Positions 1-12,140 of a stretch of DNA of 64,000 bases are shown here, in pieces. Numbering within the stretch: the stretch's first letter is position 1; every line of letters starts with the position of its first letter. Both the position numbers and the translations under genes were made by a program. The notes under the pieces are model-generated. The model did no database searches. It saw nothing but the letters and a program-made list of their open reading frames with translations, and was not told the DNA's origin. The stretch comes from Phyto melanocephala (taxonomy: Eukaryota > Arthropoda > Insecta > Diptera > Rhinophoridae): positions 89,523,716 to 89,587,715 of the forward strand of contig OW799236.1 of assembly GCA_941918925.1 (NCBI GenBank). Direction: 5' to 3'.

Positions 1-3000
1 GACCCACTACTAATTTATCACGATTTCTCAAAAATAATGAATTATAAAATACATTCCAAGAGATGCCATTAATAAAGTCAACCATTAAGTGTTTAACCCG
101 AACGGAGGGCATGAAGTCGAATAATAAATCTGGTATAATATCCTGTCGGAGAGTGCGTGTACTTTGAGGCAATATTAGTGCAGTAGTGTTAAGGTTATGT
201 GTCTTAACTTTTGGTTTGATGGTTAAGACGGGGTTTTGTGAATTCGAACAATTTAAAGAGAAACCTATAAAAAAAAAATTGTTTATCTATTTCCAAGGCA
301 TATTTATTCATCAGGTAACCGCAGTTCAGAAAGAATTTTTTTTATTTTGTATGTATCAGGGTACACGTATACAAGGTGGCGGTGCCAGCCCAGCTGACTA
401 TTTTTTTGTGTTCTACATATTAAAAAAATGATTTCAACTCCGGAAATTGTCAAACTCCATACATAAAAAAAGAGAGCCAAAAATTGCTCTCCTTTACGCT
501 ATCACCTTATGTAATTACACCATGGTATGTATAACGTTTGCCATTTGAAATAAATGAGAAAAGAGAGGAAATAGTTTTTTATCTATTGATTTTGACAGCT
601 GTAGTTTAAAATAATTTAATAAAAAAATAATCAGCTGATGAAACAAAACTACCTGATGTATAAATATGCCTTGATCTATTTCATAGCAATCAAATTAAGT
701 TAATTTTTTTTATCTTACCTTCCAAAACATCTCCTTGATATATTAGATTTTTAACTTTTAGTTTATGCACTTTAATACGATTTGTCATTTCCAGACTAAC
801 GTTGAAGAGTTCCTGACTACCAGAACGTTTTAAACGCTGTGGCAGATAAGTTTGTCTAAGACCGGCTACTTTTTGCAATATTTGCTTTGGACTTCTTAAA
901 GAATCTCCGACAACTTTAATAATGCCCACATTACCAGCTTGTAAAACAATACGTTCTGTCAATTCAAGATCTTTCATTTTCGGCCTTAAAATATGTGAAA
1001 CTTCACGCAATACATCCATGTCCCTTTTACGCTTCAAAAGTATACTGCGCAATGGACCAACTGTCGATTCAAATAGATGTTGCTGTCGACTTGCAGCTAG
1101 AACCTCTATAATGAATTTAAAAATAAAAATAGATTTCAACATTTAAAAAGCTTAGGATAAATTTCTTTTTTATGGACTGCATTTGTGAAGCATTTTATAA
1201 AATTTTCTATTTAATGTACACCGTTTAAAGGTGTTGAGAAAAATTTTGTAAGTTTCTCTACCATAAAAAAATGTTTGTCTTTTTTCTTATTTGTGTAAAA
1301 TTTTATATGAATTGGTTTTTAAGGCCTTCATTATTAGCGATATTCGATCTTTGACTGTGATCGAACGAACTAATCGAACAAATTTTCATTTCATAATTCG
1401 AATGCATGCAAAATGTGGCACAATAGAGCCATGTGTGGCTCTTATGCATGTTTGATGGCCCTGTGGTACTTTCTAATTTATTTTTGCCCTTTCAGATCAA
1501 AATTGAACTTACTACTTCAAACCGTTTAAATAAAACTTATATTAAGCATTGTTCTACTTTAAATACTATTTCTTTTGTCAACAATACTTTTTTAAGGAAA
1601 ATCCAAACACATTTCGTTTCCAAGGAACTAGGTCCCCAAAAAGAAAATAAATCAAATCACTGAATTTGCATATAAAACCATATAAACCATATGGGTTCTA
1701 CGGTATGCGGATCTATCTTAGTTCAAAATTTCATCAAAGACGTTACGTCATTTAGGTGAGGCATAAATTGTCCCTTAGGGTGAGTCACCCTAAATATTAA
1801 GGAGTATGAAAAATAAATGTTGACCGATTCTTAAACGTTTATTTCTGCATTGGCTGGACTATAAATTGTGTACAATTTGAAGAAAAATACTAAAAACTAT
1901 ATCGATGTAAGTACAAAATTAAAAAAGGTGGGCGTTAAAGAAGGCGTGGTAAAAAAGTATCCTATTAATCATATCAGAATCTTAGTTATACTATATGAAA
2001 AGATGATCGGTCCAGCAGTCTAACCAACCTGATGGGGCGTGAAAAAAGGCGTGGCGTTGAGGGGTATGAAAAATAGATGTTGACCGATTCTCAGAACTAC
2101 CCGATATGCACACAAAATTTCATGAAAATCGGTCGAGCCATTTTGTCTCAAAATTAAAAGATTAGTGCTATTGGGAATCTTGTTAATTTGATTTTTTTTT
2201 AAATATTACATAGGGTCCGCCAAATAACTTTTTTTTAATTCTATAAAAAAAGTGTAGCTTCGGCTGTACGACACGTAGCGCCGTCCTGTTGAAACCAAAT
2301 GATGCCAATATCCTCCTCTTCAATTTTTGTGAACAAAAATTCGTTCAACATGGCCCGATAATGATCGCCATACGACTTTCGAAGAAAAATGGCCCAATTA
2401 TGCCTCTGGACCAAAATCCGCACCAAACAGTGACTCGTTTTGGGTGTATGTATGTAACTTATTATTTTCTTTCAATTTTACCTTCTGGTTCTGATTGATT
2501 GGCGGTAGCCAAATCTCTAACATTTATCTCCAACTCCACTATCCGCATAAGAAACTTAAAAGGTCTCTTATAAATGAGCAGAACATAGTCTTCCTTCTCA
2601 GCATTTTGAAGGCCCATTAAGTTTGTTACGTCCGCTTGATCCGATATAAAACTGCCATAACAATCTAAACGGTGATTGGTGAAAATCATTACTTGATTTT
2701 GTCGTGTTCCACCAACAAATCTCGATGAAGATGTCAGCAAATCAAAAGCAAATTCTTTTGGCGTGCGACGTCTATAGACACTAAAATGACCATCCGACAT
2801 TTGGCGAAATGAACTACATTTTTGTTGTTTACTCGAACACGCCACAATCATGTTACGATGGCGATACATAAATATATGAACAATGTGAGATTGAACAGTT
2901 AAAGTTTGTTTGGCCAGCAGTCGAAGTGCTGGTGGACTTATTTCGTACACATTTAAAATTGTCTGAAAGTGTAGAGAGTTTTTGGATTTAAGTTTTTTTA

Positions 3001-6000
3001 AAGAAACGTTTTATGTTTTTTATTCTTACTTTTGATTGGTGCTTAATTGTACGTCCCGCAATCAAATATTTTGTCTGAGCACCGACAACATTGACTACAT
3101 GAATGGCAGGAAGTGTAATATCTTCGACAGGATCAAAGTAAGTATTAAACCATTCGAAAGTTCTGTATGTTTTAAAGGTTAGAAAATATAACAATTGCAT
3201 TAATCCAAAGACTTATTTAAAGAATATTTTAATAAAAAATTGTAAATTTATCAAAGATTTAAAAAGCGAAAAAAACTCTTTACTTTAGATAATATTAATT
3301 TTTTATGAATATGAATTTTTGTATGTACTTTTTATTAAATTATAGGTACATAAGTTTAAAATAATTTCAAATATTTAATATATACAATATCTGTATTGAT
3401 ATATGTATTTAAGAGCACTATATTTGGCTGTGCCGAATTTCGTATACCCACCACTAATTTTATGTAATTTTTTAGCACAAAACTTATTAATATTGTTATT
3501 AATCGCTATGAAATAATCTCTTAATACTTTATATCTTTTTAGGCGTGTCATACCTCAAATTCTGTCGGTTTTATTAGCATTTAAATTTAATTGACAGTAG
3601 ATTATGTGAAAAGTGGGCGTTAACTTAGGCGTGTCGAAGTTTTTCTTTTTTCGTCCAAAATCTTTATTTATAGAGAAATTCTATGAATTTTAGATAAGGC
3701 GTTATATGGTAGGTGGGCGTGTCACATTTATTTTCTGTTGGTATGAAGTCTTTGATCAAAAAGCAAAGTTTGCAAAATTTCAGAATCATACATCTAGTTT
3801 TGTCAGTTTCATTACGTTTTAAATTATGAATATACCGCAAAATACACTGCGCGGTATACATTTTCGAATGTTTTGATCTATATTCGGGGAAAAATTTTTT
3901 TTTAATTAGGAATGATACATTCGAAGTTTCATGACTCTACGTTGATACGTTTAAACACAATTGCATTTTATTCGATGTTGGAAGGACATTGTTTTTTTTT
4001 ACCTACTCTTGCATTACGAGTTTTAACTCTCTTCCCAATATTCCGATTTAGCCCATTTTCAATACCAAACAAACCTTGTGTATAAGTTTAGGCCCCTAGC
4101 TTTTTCGGTCCAAGCTCTATCGCGCTTTCAACAGACGGACAGACAAACGGACATAGCTAGAGCGTCATAAAATTAAACCACGATTTAGAAAATATATACT
4201 TTATGGGGTCTAAAATGGATATTTCGATGTGTTACAAACGGAATGACGAAACGAATACACCCCCATCATTTTTTTGGTGACGGGTGTAAAAATATGGCGT
4301 CGGAAATAACAAAGAATAATGGCGTATGATATGGTAATTTTACCTACGTACATGATGGTACAGGTTATTATTAGATTCGGCACTGCCGAATATAGCCCTT
4401 TTACTTGTCTTTTGTAATCTGGTGTTAATGGCGTAGCTTAAAAGTTAACATATTCCCAGGGTATACACCAAAACTGTTTTATTTCACCTTATTTTTCTAC
4501 ATTTCTACAACAAACAGCTGTTCTTTAATTTTAATCTTTTTAAAATATTTGTGTTGTTTACTACACTGCGGCAATTAATGCTAACTAAAACTGCGATATG
4601 TACACAAAAGTTTTTAAATTCGGATTATCTTTCAGAAGGGAGCAAAATAAAGTTGTTTCTTAGATAATTTGTGCTTTTCTGAATTGTTTTTTGTTTTGGA
4701 GAAACTTATGCCGTTAAAAAATACAAGTTAGAGTGCTATATTCGGTAGCGTCGAATCTTTATAATACCTTATGTAGCATCATGTACATCGGTAAAATAAG
4801 CTCAGATATCATATTTAATGTAATAAAACATTATGATTTTAAATTTAGTGCTGTCTTCCAGTAGTCATTCATTCATACTCACATTGATAGGGTTAGGTTC
4901 GATTGAAAAGAGGGACATTATTAGAACGCCATCTTATATTTTAACTTTTTAAATTGTTTACTGTATTCTACTAGTCAAGCCCTTTTATTTTATACCAATA
5001 TTGAGGAAGTTTATGTGGATATATTTAAAAAAAACTAGATTTGACCCATATATAAATTGATTAAACGCCATTTTGAATTTTACATTTTATATAGTTTTAT
5101 TCTGCTAGACAAGCACTTTCATTTGAAACAAATTTTTACTCTCTAGGTTGTCTAAAACCTGAAAAATTTCCGTTTGTAAATTTTATTGTTAGTTTTTCTC
5201 AGAAATAATTTTCGAGACAACGGCTCGGAATTTGGAGTCCAAAAATTGTTTAAGAGCTTTAGAAAATTAATAAATTAAAAAAAATATATATAAATATTTT
5301 TTAAGATGATTTTTGGCTATAACTTTGTCGATTAGAAAGCGATTTGTTTAAAATTACTTACGAACAGCCTATATATATTTATAAACAGTAACAACGTGTT
5401 TAAAAGTTATCCGAAGGCTGAAAAATTTTAACTTTTATGTTAAAAATATGGGAAAAAAAAAGAGGCAGTCCTATTTATTTGTTTATACCTCAGAAAATTA
5501 TAGAGCGATTTTGCTAGATTTTAATAGCGATTCACTCTCGATTATTTTAGAAAATAGATATTTTATGAGGCGGAAATTAATAACTAAAGTACCACAATAA
5601 ATAAAGATTATTGCACGACAGAATACTTTAACAAAATTCTATAGCGGTTTGTTTAATTCCTACATTGTGAAAAGGACATTAATTGTCAATACAATAAAAA
5701 GTTGGGCATAAATTTTAATGAGATTTGGTTTCTTTTTTTGGAATGTACATATTTACCTACATACATATACGCGTGCAGAAATAAAATCTGGATTTTTGTT
5801 GTTATCTTTGATCTTATATGATTTTTTTAAAACACAGTGGCCAACTACTAACCTAAATTTGTCATGCAATTTGCTAAAATTAACGATCGCTACAATCATG
5901 ATCCTTTCCTCAGCAGGGGAAAATAAAAATAAATTTTTAAATCTACCCGTTAAGGACAGTTGTTGTATAACGTCAAATACAGGAGGCGCTTCTGCGGTCC

Positions 6001-6651
6001 TAGCGGGATCTTTTGCAATTTCAGCACGTTGTATGATTATGTCCTCGATCAATTGATAGACTTCTAAATGTTCCTCTAAGGCAACGATCAATAAAAGATA
6101 ACCGTGCCAAAAGATAATCTAAAAAATATTTGTTTTAAATTAAAAATATTTTTCTTTTAACATTCATTTGTGAATGTATGTATGTACCTTTGCCCCTAAA
6201 GGCTCTACATGGCGAACACTGCCCTCCAACAGACCCACCAAACTTAAACGTTTCTCTTTACGACTAATGAACATCTGGTACAATTCATGACCATGCAAAA
6301 TGAAAATTTGTTGCTTTTCTTCCTCCAGCATAACATGTATATTACGATCATATTGAATTTCCATATCCAAAAAGGGCAGCAAAAATTTTAAATTATCTTT
6401 AGAAGTTTCTGCGGCTGTAGTGTTCCCTGTAAAAGGTTTAGGAGGTGTCGGCATTGTTTGGGATTGTGAAGGTGGACATATTGGCACCACAGGTGCCGTT
6501 AAAGGGTTAAAAGGGTGAAATACTTGCACAAATTCCGCATGACACTAATATATTTTTAATAAAAATTTTTTATTGTTTTCTTATTTGAAATTATTTTATA
6601 ACTTACTATTTTAATGATAATGGTTACTAAGATGAATTTAAGAGCAATCAT
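1..6651 (-). CDS. Unidentified secreted protein, 5' part, seven exons, cut by the window edge
   Basis: Exons in transcription order: 6651-6607, 6544-6188, 6118-5853, 3162-3030, 2962-2482, 1105-719, 264-1. Every junction has GT/AG ends and matching phase, giving about 644 residues open to the edge. Exon 1 plus the start of exon 2 gives a signal peptide (MIALKFILVTIIIKICHA, likely cut before EF), so the product should enter the secretory pathway. A Pro/Thr-rich stretch follows, then a region rich in short hydrophobic strands (FLLPFLDMEIQYD, KNLFLFSPAEERIMIVAIV, RLDCYGSF) and a basic segment (SILLKRKRDMDVLREV). No transmembrane segment is seen after the signal peptide. I do not recognise the family. 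A fly eggshell protein of the Nasrat/Polehole kind is only a guess from being large, secreted and fly-like. Introns 3 and 5 carry transposon remains. Exon structure is well supported; function is not. Confidence 0.72.
294..673. mobile_element. MITE, family 1, copy 1
   Basis: Terminal inverted repeats CAAGGCATATTTAT at the left and ATAAATATGCCTTG at the right enclose about 380 bp with no coding potential. Related copies lie near 20,263 and at 57,999-58,212, and parts of its interior recur near 56,600 and 56,900. It fills most of intron 6 (265-718) of the secreted-protein gene. Confidence 0.7.
1106..2481. other. Intron 5 of the secreted-protein gene, repeat-rich
   Basis: Positions 1,106-1,700 show no gene, only a fragment near 1,340-1,420 with GATCGA motifs like the palindromic repeats at 37.1 and 43.7 kb. 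Positions 1,730-2,210 hold an old dispersed repeat with ggtgggcgtt and ggcgtgg units and the phrase catgaaaatcggtcgagcc, typical of degenerate dipteran repeats. A transposase fragment follows at 2,241-2,426. Confidence 0.5.
2241..2426 (-). pseudogene. Mariner-like transposase fragment
   Basis: The frame contains YRAMLNEFLF then IIWFQQDGATCRTAEATLFL, which matches the second catalytic Asp region (WFQQDGATCHTA) of a common insect mariner/IS630-type transposase. Only about 60 residues remain, with no terminal repeats nearby, inside intron 5 of the secreted-protein gene. It is a dead relic. Confidence 0.7.
3411..4412. mobile_element. INE-1/DINE-1-like repeats, two back to back
   Basis: The left end has a hairpin of ttcggc type (tatttggctgtgccgaattt), then ggtgggcgt units, a GTCY-type tract (acagacggacagac) and the core atatactttatggggtc near 4,190, ending in gggtgtaaaaa near 4,291. 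The right end, ttcggcactgccgaat at 4,376, is the hairpin of another copy in the opposite direction. The repeat sits in intron 3 of the secreted-protein gene. Confidence 0.65.
4731..5600. mobile_element. Old INE-1-like repeat, long subtype
   Basis: It starts with gagtgctatattcggtagcg and continues with segments also found in the 48,611-49,730 copy: aggcagtcctatttatttg, then a stretch ending in attttaatagcgattc. Diverged and truncated on the right. It lies in intron 3 of the secreted-protein gene. Confidence 0.55.
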
Positions 6652-7190
6652 TTTTAGTAATAACGAAATTTATTTTAATTTTTCAATCATGTGGTTTTTT
6701 ATTTCTTTCCCTTTTTTGTAATTTTATTGCCTTTACTTTTGCACTTCAATTAATTAAGTTGAAAATATATGTAGTAGAAAAGCATGAATTAACGGGTCTT
6801 TGTTTCAATATCAAAGCGGCGAATTAAATCTAATCGAACATTAAGCAGGGGTGTACAAAAATATCTTTAATGGGAGAATAATAGAAGAGACAATATAGAG
6901 GCGTCAAAAATAATGTTTTCTACAAATTCAAATTAAATGAAATGTAAAATGAAATAATTATTTTATTCTGTTTTACGACACAAAAAGATGCAAAAATTTA
7001 TTTATTTACAAAGCCAAAAATGGTGTTTATTTATTACAGGAAAAGAATTACAAAGTTTTGTATTTTATAGTTCTTTTCATAGTAGGTGATTATGGATGAA
7101 ATTTGTTTACATATATAAATTGGTAATTATGAGATTAACAATTGGAAATTATGTGATAAGATAGAAAAAGTATTAAATGATTATATATAT
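6652..7190. other. AT-rich upstream region, nothing recognised
   Basis: This is the presumed 5' flank and promoter region of the minus-strand secreted-protein gene. No clear TATA box, repeat family or coding frame stands out. Confidence 0.5.
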
Positions 7191-7194
7191 ATTT

Positions 7195-7790
7195 TATTTT
7201 ATTCTACAATTTATCGGCAGAGGTACATAACCACTCCATCATGGTTCCTTCTTCGTAAATCGACCTATACCTCTGTATAGAAAGTCGGAAACACTTAAAC
7301 AATAAATAAAATTTAGTTTTATGGTTCTTCTCCAGTTACAAAACGTTGGTTCGGGCAGCACAAGTCGACCTATACCATTATACAAAAAGTCGGAGACATC
7401 TGAACTATAATTACAATTAGTTTTATGGAACTCCTTCAGTTACAAGTAAATGAGAGTATTTGGTACTCCTCCAATTAAAATAAAAGCAAGCGGTTAATTA
7501 TAGATTAGTCTGGAAACTGTATCCAAAGCACAATTACGCGACGCCACACAATTAACCACGCAAGAGTGAGACGTAAAACTCTCGAAGTCAGATAAAAATA
7601 GACGGCCTGATTGTCCTTAAGAGATAATGGCAATGAAGCGCCTCTGGTCTTGACCCGGGTATCAATTCTGATTCTATGAAACTATGAAATGAAAATTTTT
7701 GTGTGTCATATCATATGGTGTCACCACACCCTTTGCTATACAAACATAATTTTATTTCACAGTTTCACAGAACGAGAATTGAGCCCCAGA
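7195..7790. repeat. Unclassified repeat-like stretch, less AT-rich than its surroundings
   Basis: The phrase tcgacctata recurs at about 7,260 and 7,368, followed by related aaagtcgga and agttttatgg phrases, which suggests an internal tandem unit of about 110 bp. From about 7,650 to 7,790 an imperfect inverted pair (gtatcaattctgattctatg and cagaacgagaattgagcccc) looks like a small MITE. No open frame. It may be part of a retroelement LTR, but I cannot show this. Confidence 0.35.
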
Positions 7791-7866
7791 GCTGAGTTAT
7801 GACTGAAATGTTTACATATAACAATCAACAGCTGACAATCAGCTGATTAATTAAAACTATCTAATT

Positions 7867-8512
7867 AGAGGTGTGTTCCACAAGATCTCGGACAAGTTCG
7901 GACTAATGAGAGTAACATGAAAATTACTCTCTAAATTTGCCAAAACAACCCAAAATTGCTGGAACGCAAAAAAACCATTTTTGCACTTCTTGTAATACTA
8001 ATGGTGCTTACTTATTAAATTAAAATCTATTTTAGTGATTTTAGACGCTTATAAGCAATAACATTATAAAAACAAAACATTTGCATCGTTGCCAACAGAT
8101 GTTAAAAATAATTTAAAAATAACTGAAAGAAAAGCTGAGCCAGTGTAAATTTTTTAAAAGTATTTTTTTTTAAGAACAAGGGAGATATCTATTCACTAAC
8201 GTATTTACCACTTTAACTTTTTCATTAAAGCCATTTTGCTTTTTAATATATTTTTTAACAAAAACTAAACTTTTTCTTTTGCTTGCAAATTTTTTGATTA
8301 ATTTTCAGTTTCATATGTAAACAAAAAATAGCTGATTGTTAAATTCTTGTCCGAACTTACCCAAAGAAAAAGTTCGTGCAAATTTGTACAGGAAATGAAA
8401 AAAATTACTCTCTCAATTACTCTCATAATTGAACAAAAATTGTTATGTGGAACGCTTTTGGGTAACTTTGGGCAAGTTCGGACTGTTTCGTTATGCATGT
8501 GGAACAGAGCTT
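7867..8512. mobile_element. MITE with inverted ends around GTTCCACA and AAGTTCGGAC
   Basis: The left end reads gaggtgtgttccacaag followed by caagttcggacta. The right end holds the inverse order, with gggcaagttcggactg and gcatgtggaacagagct. Several inverted subterminal blocks (actctctaa and tcaattactctc) fit a non-autonomous DNA element of about 650 bp without a gene. Confidence 0.5.
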
Positions 8513-8693
8513 AGGTTTAATCTGGATTAAACTATCAATAATTAAAAAGATTTTAAGTTCTGTGCAAAAAAAGAAGAATATTAACTAATTAGTTTGTTTA
8601 TTTATATGTATATACAATTTAATTTAAATGTACAAACGGAGTCATTTTAAATTAAATTTTATTAATCGGCACAATCTAAATAAGAGGTTTAGA

Positions 8694-9420
8694 ACAAGTA
8701 AGAGCGCTATATTCGGCCGTGCCGAATCTTATATACCCTTCACAACGTGTAGTCATGCAATAACAATTGTTTGTATCACCATTCATCTCATATAAAATAC
8801 GTGCATACGTACACGTTAGAATAAATGTGGCATCGAATCCCAGCTGAGCCAAAAAAATTTTATTTTATTTTATTTAATATATTATTTATATTTTCTTATT
8901 TTTTTAAATTTTTTTAAAAAATTTTTTTAGAAAAATTTTTTTTTAGATTTTTTTTTTAATTTTTTTTTTTTAGTTTTTTTTATTATTTTTTTCTTATTTT
9001 TAATATTTTTTTTTTTGTAATTTTTTTTGTTTGGTATGTTTTTAACATGTTTGTATGTATGTATGTATGTTGTTGTTGTAATTGTGAAAAAAACGAGGTG
9101 GTCGTGGTTTTTTGCTCATATCTCAGAAAGTTATGGGGCGATTGTGCTGAATTTCAATAGCGATTCATTCCTGGATATTTCCAAGAAATTGATACCATAT
9201 ACAGATCTGAGGAACATATAGTTGCTTCTAAAAGTTGATTTCAACCAACACACGGACAGACGGGCAGACGGACAGACGGTCAGGGCTTAATCGACTCCTC
9301 TATTCATAAGCTTTCAGAAAATATATACTTTATGGGGTCGGAAATGAAAATTGTAGAAATTACAAATGGAATGACAAAGCTATATATACCCTTGTGCACC
9401 ACAGGTGAAGGGTATAAAAA
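8694..9420. mobile_element. INE-1/DINE-1-like element, full-looking copy
   Basis: It starts aagtaagagcgctat, then the hairpin ttcggccgtgccgaa. A tggcatcgaatcccagctg segment, a T-rich tract, TATG repeats, a GACA/GACG run (acggacagacgggcagacgg) and the core atatactttatggggtcgg follow. It ends in a palindrome-like tatacccttg...aagggtata. On the other strand the core reads CCGACCCCATAAAGTATATA, closely matching Drosophila INE-1. No coding capacity; small frames inside are spurious. Confidence 0.8.
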
Positions 9421-10014
9421 GTTATATCATTATGTTAATATACATAAATATAAGATAAATGCATTTCGGAGGATATTTGATATAATTATTTATATAAAGT
9501 TTGATAATTTATAAAAACAGTTTCACATAAGCAATTTACTTGTGCAAGCATGTTTTCATTTTCTGTTAAACTGTCTTCGACGTTTAGACACAGCAATTTC
9601 TCTTAAGCAGTTAATTTTTTTTTATAACAAAAACCAACAGCACTTAGTGCAAAAACTTTGCACCGCAATAGAGTTGTATAAATACATCTACAAACGTAAG
9701 AATGAACTAAATAAGGGACTGTTAATACAATGTCTAGTTCAATGTGTCTTGGGTTATATTGACAACTTTTTATATATAATATAACAATTTTAAATTTAAT
9801 TATTTTCGAAAAACCCTGTTTCATGGTTAGTGTACCATGTACATAAATATTGTAATCTTTTTTTCTTTAAATGTTTCAAATTTTTTTTTAATAATATTTC
9901 AATAAGGCTACAATTTTTTTTTAATGATATAACAAATTTTTTATATTAATATTAAAATCTAAAAAAGCAAAATTTTAAGTGCATACAATCATCTGAAAAA
10001 AAAATAAATTGGCC
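9421..10014. other. Intergenic AT-rich sequence, nothing recognised
   Basis: Two overlapping frames of about 75-80 residues on opposite strands (9,542-9,824) lack an ATG in good context, family resemblance or splice signals. The segment presumably includes the promoter of the small gene at 10,015. Confidence 0.4.
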
Positions 10015-10251
10015 ATGAATCGTTTAAATTTTACCCAAATGGTCAATAAAAACGTACTAGGTCATCAGGAAAATAAATATTTTAATGTCACCGAAATCAA
10101 CGCAAAAACTTTTAAAGAAAACGACAAATATGCAGCCAAAATAAAACAAGCTTGGGAACGTCTTAATTTGGATGAAAAAATAAATAATATTGTGTTTCAT
10201 GTTCATGAAAAATTAATAGGTAAAATACGTTCATACGTTCGCAAATATTAA
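10015..10251 (+). CDS. Small intronless gene of 78 residues, function unknown
   Basis: The ATG at 10,015 (ggccATGaat) opens a 78-codon frame ending in TAA. The product is basic and hydrophilic, starting MNRLNFTQMVNKNVLG, with a C-terminal half (KIKQAWERLNLDEKINNIVF) that could form amphipathic helices. No signal peptide or membrane segment. Codon use and composition look more like coding sequence than the AT-rich flanks. Overlapping aataaaa stretches near 10,360 could serve as poly(A) signal. I do not recognise a family. A real small fly gene is more likely than chance, but a random open frame cannot be excluded. Confidence 0.5.
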   Translation: MNRLNFTQMVNKNVLGHQENKYFNVTEINAKTFKENDKYAAKIKQAWERLNLDEKINNIVFHVHEKLIGKIRSYVRKY

Positions 10252-10455
10252 TTTTTCCTTTCAAACATGCTTATATGTAAGTTTGTGCAAAATATTTCTG
10301 CAACAAAAATTACTATTTTAAAGCCTAGAATCTGGGTTGTTATGTGTATACGAATAACAAAATAAAATTAATTTTAAGTTATGGCCATCAAGTTCTGAAC
10401 TTTCCACAAGAAAAAATCTTTGTTACTCTTGTATAGTTATACATACGTACATATC

Positions 10456-11347
10456 AGCGTTGTCAACTTTAAAATTTCAAAAAGCACCTAAACCCCTAAA
10501 AAAGCGCGTAATTTTCATAAAAAATCACTGAGTTTAATTAAAATGTGTACAAATAACTTTACATTTGCTATCTAATCATTACTTAAAAAAAATTAAAGCT
10601 TTTAGATGCCAGTTGCCCCCTAAAATAAATTATTTTACAAACGGCAATAAGACTGGAGTTTTGATTGATATCGATAATCGAAATACAAGTCTAAAGATAT
10701 TCTGTTCTTTATATTATTAGGCCAAAACATCCAAATGTACTATCAATGCAAATATTAACCTTATCAGGGTGTCAATTTGTGCTCTAAAAAATTTTAAAAT
10801 GAAAAGTATTTGCTATTAATTTCTCTTTTTTTATTTTCACCATTTGATCAACTTGAAACTTTACTTACAAAATAAATTCTCGTAACAATTTCATTTTATA
10901 AAAAATAGGTGGTTTATGTCTCATAAACCATACAGGATATCAACAAACCAGTATCGGAAATAAGTTACAATTAATAATAAACAAGCAAACACTCAAATAA
11001 CAGAAACATTGTATACTATCAATCCTTATAATCTTCTTAATTATTAGTTTTAGTATCATAAGCTGAAAGTATTATCAACATAATATCATTTTACAATGAG
11101 CAAATATTTTTTAGCTTTGTTAAGATACAAAATACGTAAGGGTAATTAAAGATATTTACTCTTACAAAAATTGTTTTCAATTAAAAAAAATTATTTTCAA
11201 ATTTAGTATTTGGTGTCACCGAATTAAAAATAAAAGCACTAAAAACTTAAAAAAAAATCACCAAGCACTAACTCGCAATTTTTTCGCTTCCAAAATGTTA
11301 AAAATCACCAAAAACGGTGATAAAATCACCGAGTTGACAACGCTGGT
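10456..11347. mobile_element. hAT-like non-autonomous element with 8-bp target duplication
   Basis: The left end CAGCGTTGTCAACT is repeated inverted at the right as AGTTGACAACGCTG near 11,333-11,346. Directly outside both ends is the same 8-mer GTACATAT. CAG-type inverted repeats plus an 8-bp target duplication are hallmarks of hAT transposons. The interior of about 890 bp has short inverted blocks (aaaatcacc) and no transposase. It lies directly upstream of the gene with coding exon 11,638-12,140. Confidence 0.8.
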
Positions 11348-11637
11348 ACATATCGCTGTTCACAAGTAGAATAGTCCTAACCCAAGTAATTGTTATTGTA
11401 TTGCCAAAATGTAAGTTCTTCTATAAAATTTCTTGTAAAACTGTTATTTTTAATACTACATTAAATTTTTTTGTGTCGAGGTGAATTTGTGTGAAATGTA
11501 TTGGAATCGCTGAAAAATTTGATTTCATAAAAATACGCTTTAGAGCCTTTCTACATGTCAACATCGATATGTAGTTTATTTAATTCTTAAAGAACAACCT
11601 ATTACATAGTGGAAATTCAATTACTTTTCATTTCTAG

Positions 11638-12140
11638 AGCGTCAATATTCACCGAAAAAATTTAAATCATCAATCATTAAAAATTTGGAAGGAAAGACTA
11701 AACCACAAACTATTAAACCAAATACATCAATTATTTCTGAAACCACTGAAATTCAAAAATGCTCTCCAGACAAAAATGAACGCAAAAATATTACTATACC
11801 TCGTATAAAAGTTCTATGCAGCGCCCAGAATCAGAAACGCCAACATAAATCTAATTCGACCAATCACGTTGACTATAAAAATCACAAAAGACTTATAACA
11901 GCTTTACAGCGACAAAATAAATTAGAGAATATGTTGGATGAACAGATTTTATTGCAACAAAATCTTCTGTCTGTAACACAAGAAAGTTTTGCATATCGCC
12001 ATCGTTTAGACGATATACAGCATCGGCTAAATAAACTTCTTAAAGAACTTGAAAATAAGAAGACCTATTGTGAATGTCATGGTTTAATGAATTCGAAAAA
12101 CTGCAATAATAAGTGTTTGGAAATGGGTAAAATAAATTAA
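11638..12140 (+). CDS. Small gene, main coding exon, start unresolved, function unknown
   Basis: A splice acceptor (tttctag, or the next ag two bases on) opens a frame from about 11,640 to the TAA at 12,138-12,140, roughly 166 residues. It begins RQYSPKKFKSSIIKN and is basic. A likely helical or coiled-coil segment follows (RLITALQRQNKLENM, then LLQQNLLSVTQESF and LDDIQHRLNKLLKELENK). The end is Cys-rich (CECHGLMNSKNCNNKC). A first exon may end at 11,406, where aaaATGtaagtt occurs: with one more G it would read ATG|gtaagt and join exactly to CGTCAA, giving M-RQYSPKK. As written, that join is out of frame. Family not recognised. Confidence 0.5.

Noticed and set aside
9542..9824. Overlapping frames of 80 (plus) and 73 (minus) residues
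   Set aside because: No ATG in good context, no family resemblance, no splice signals; likely chance in AT-rich DNA.
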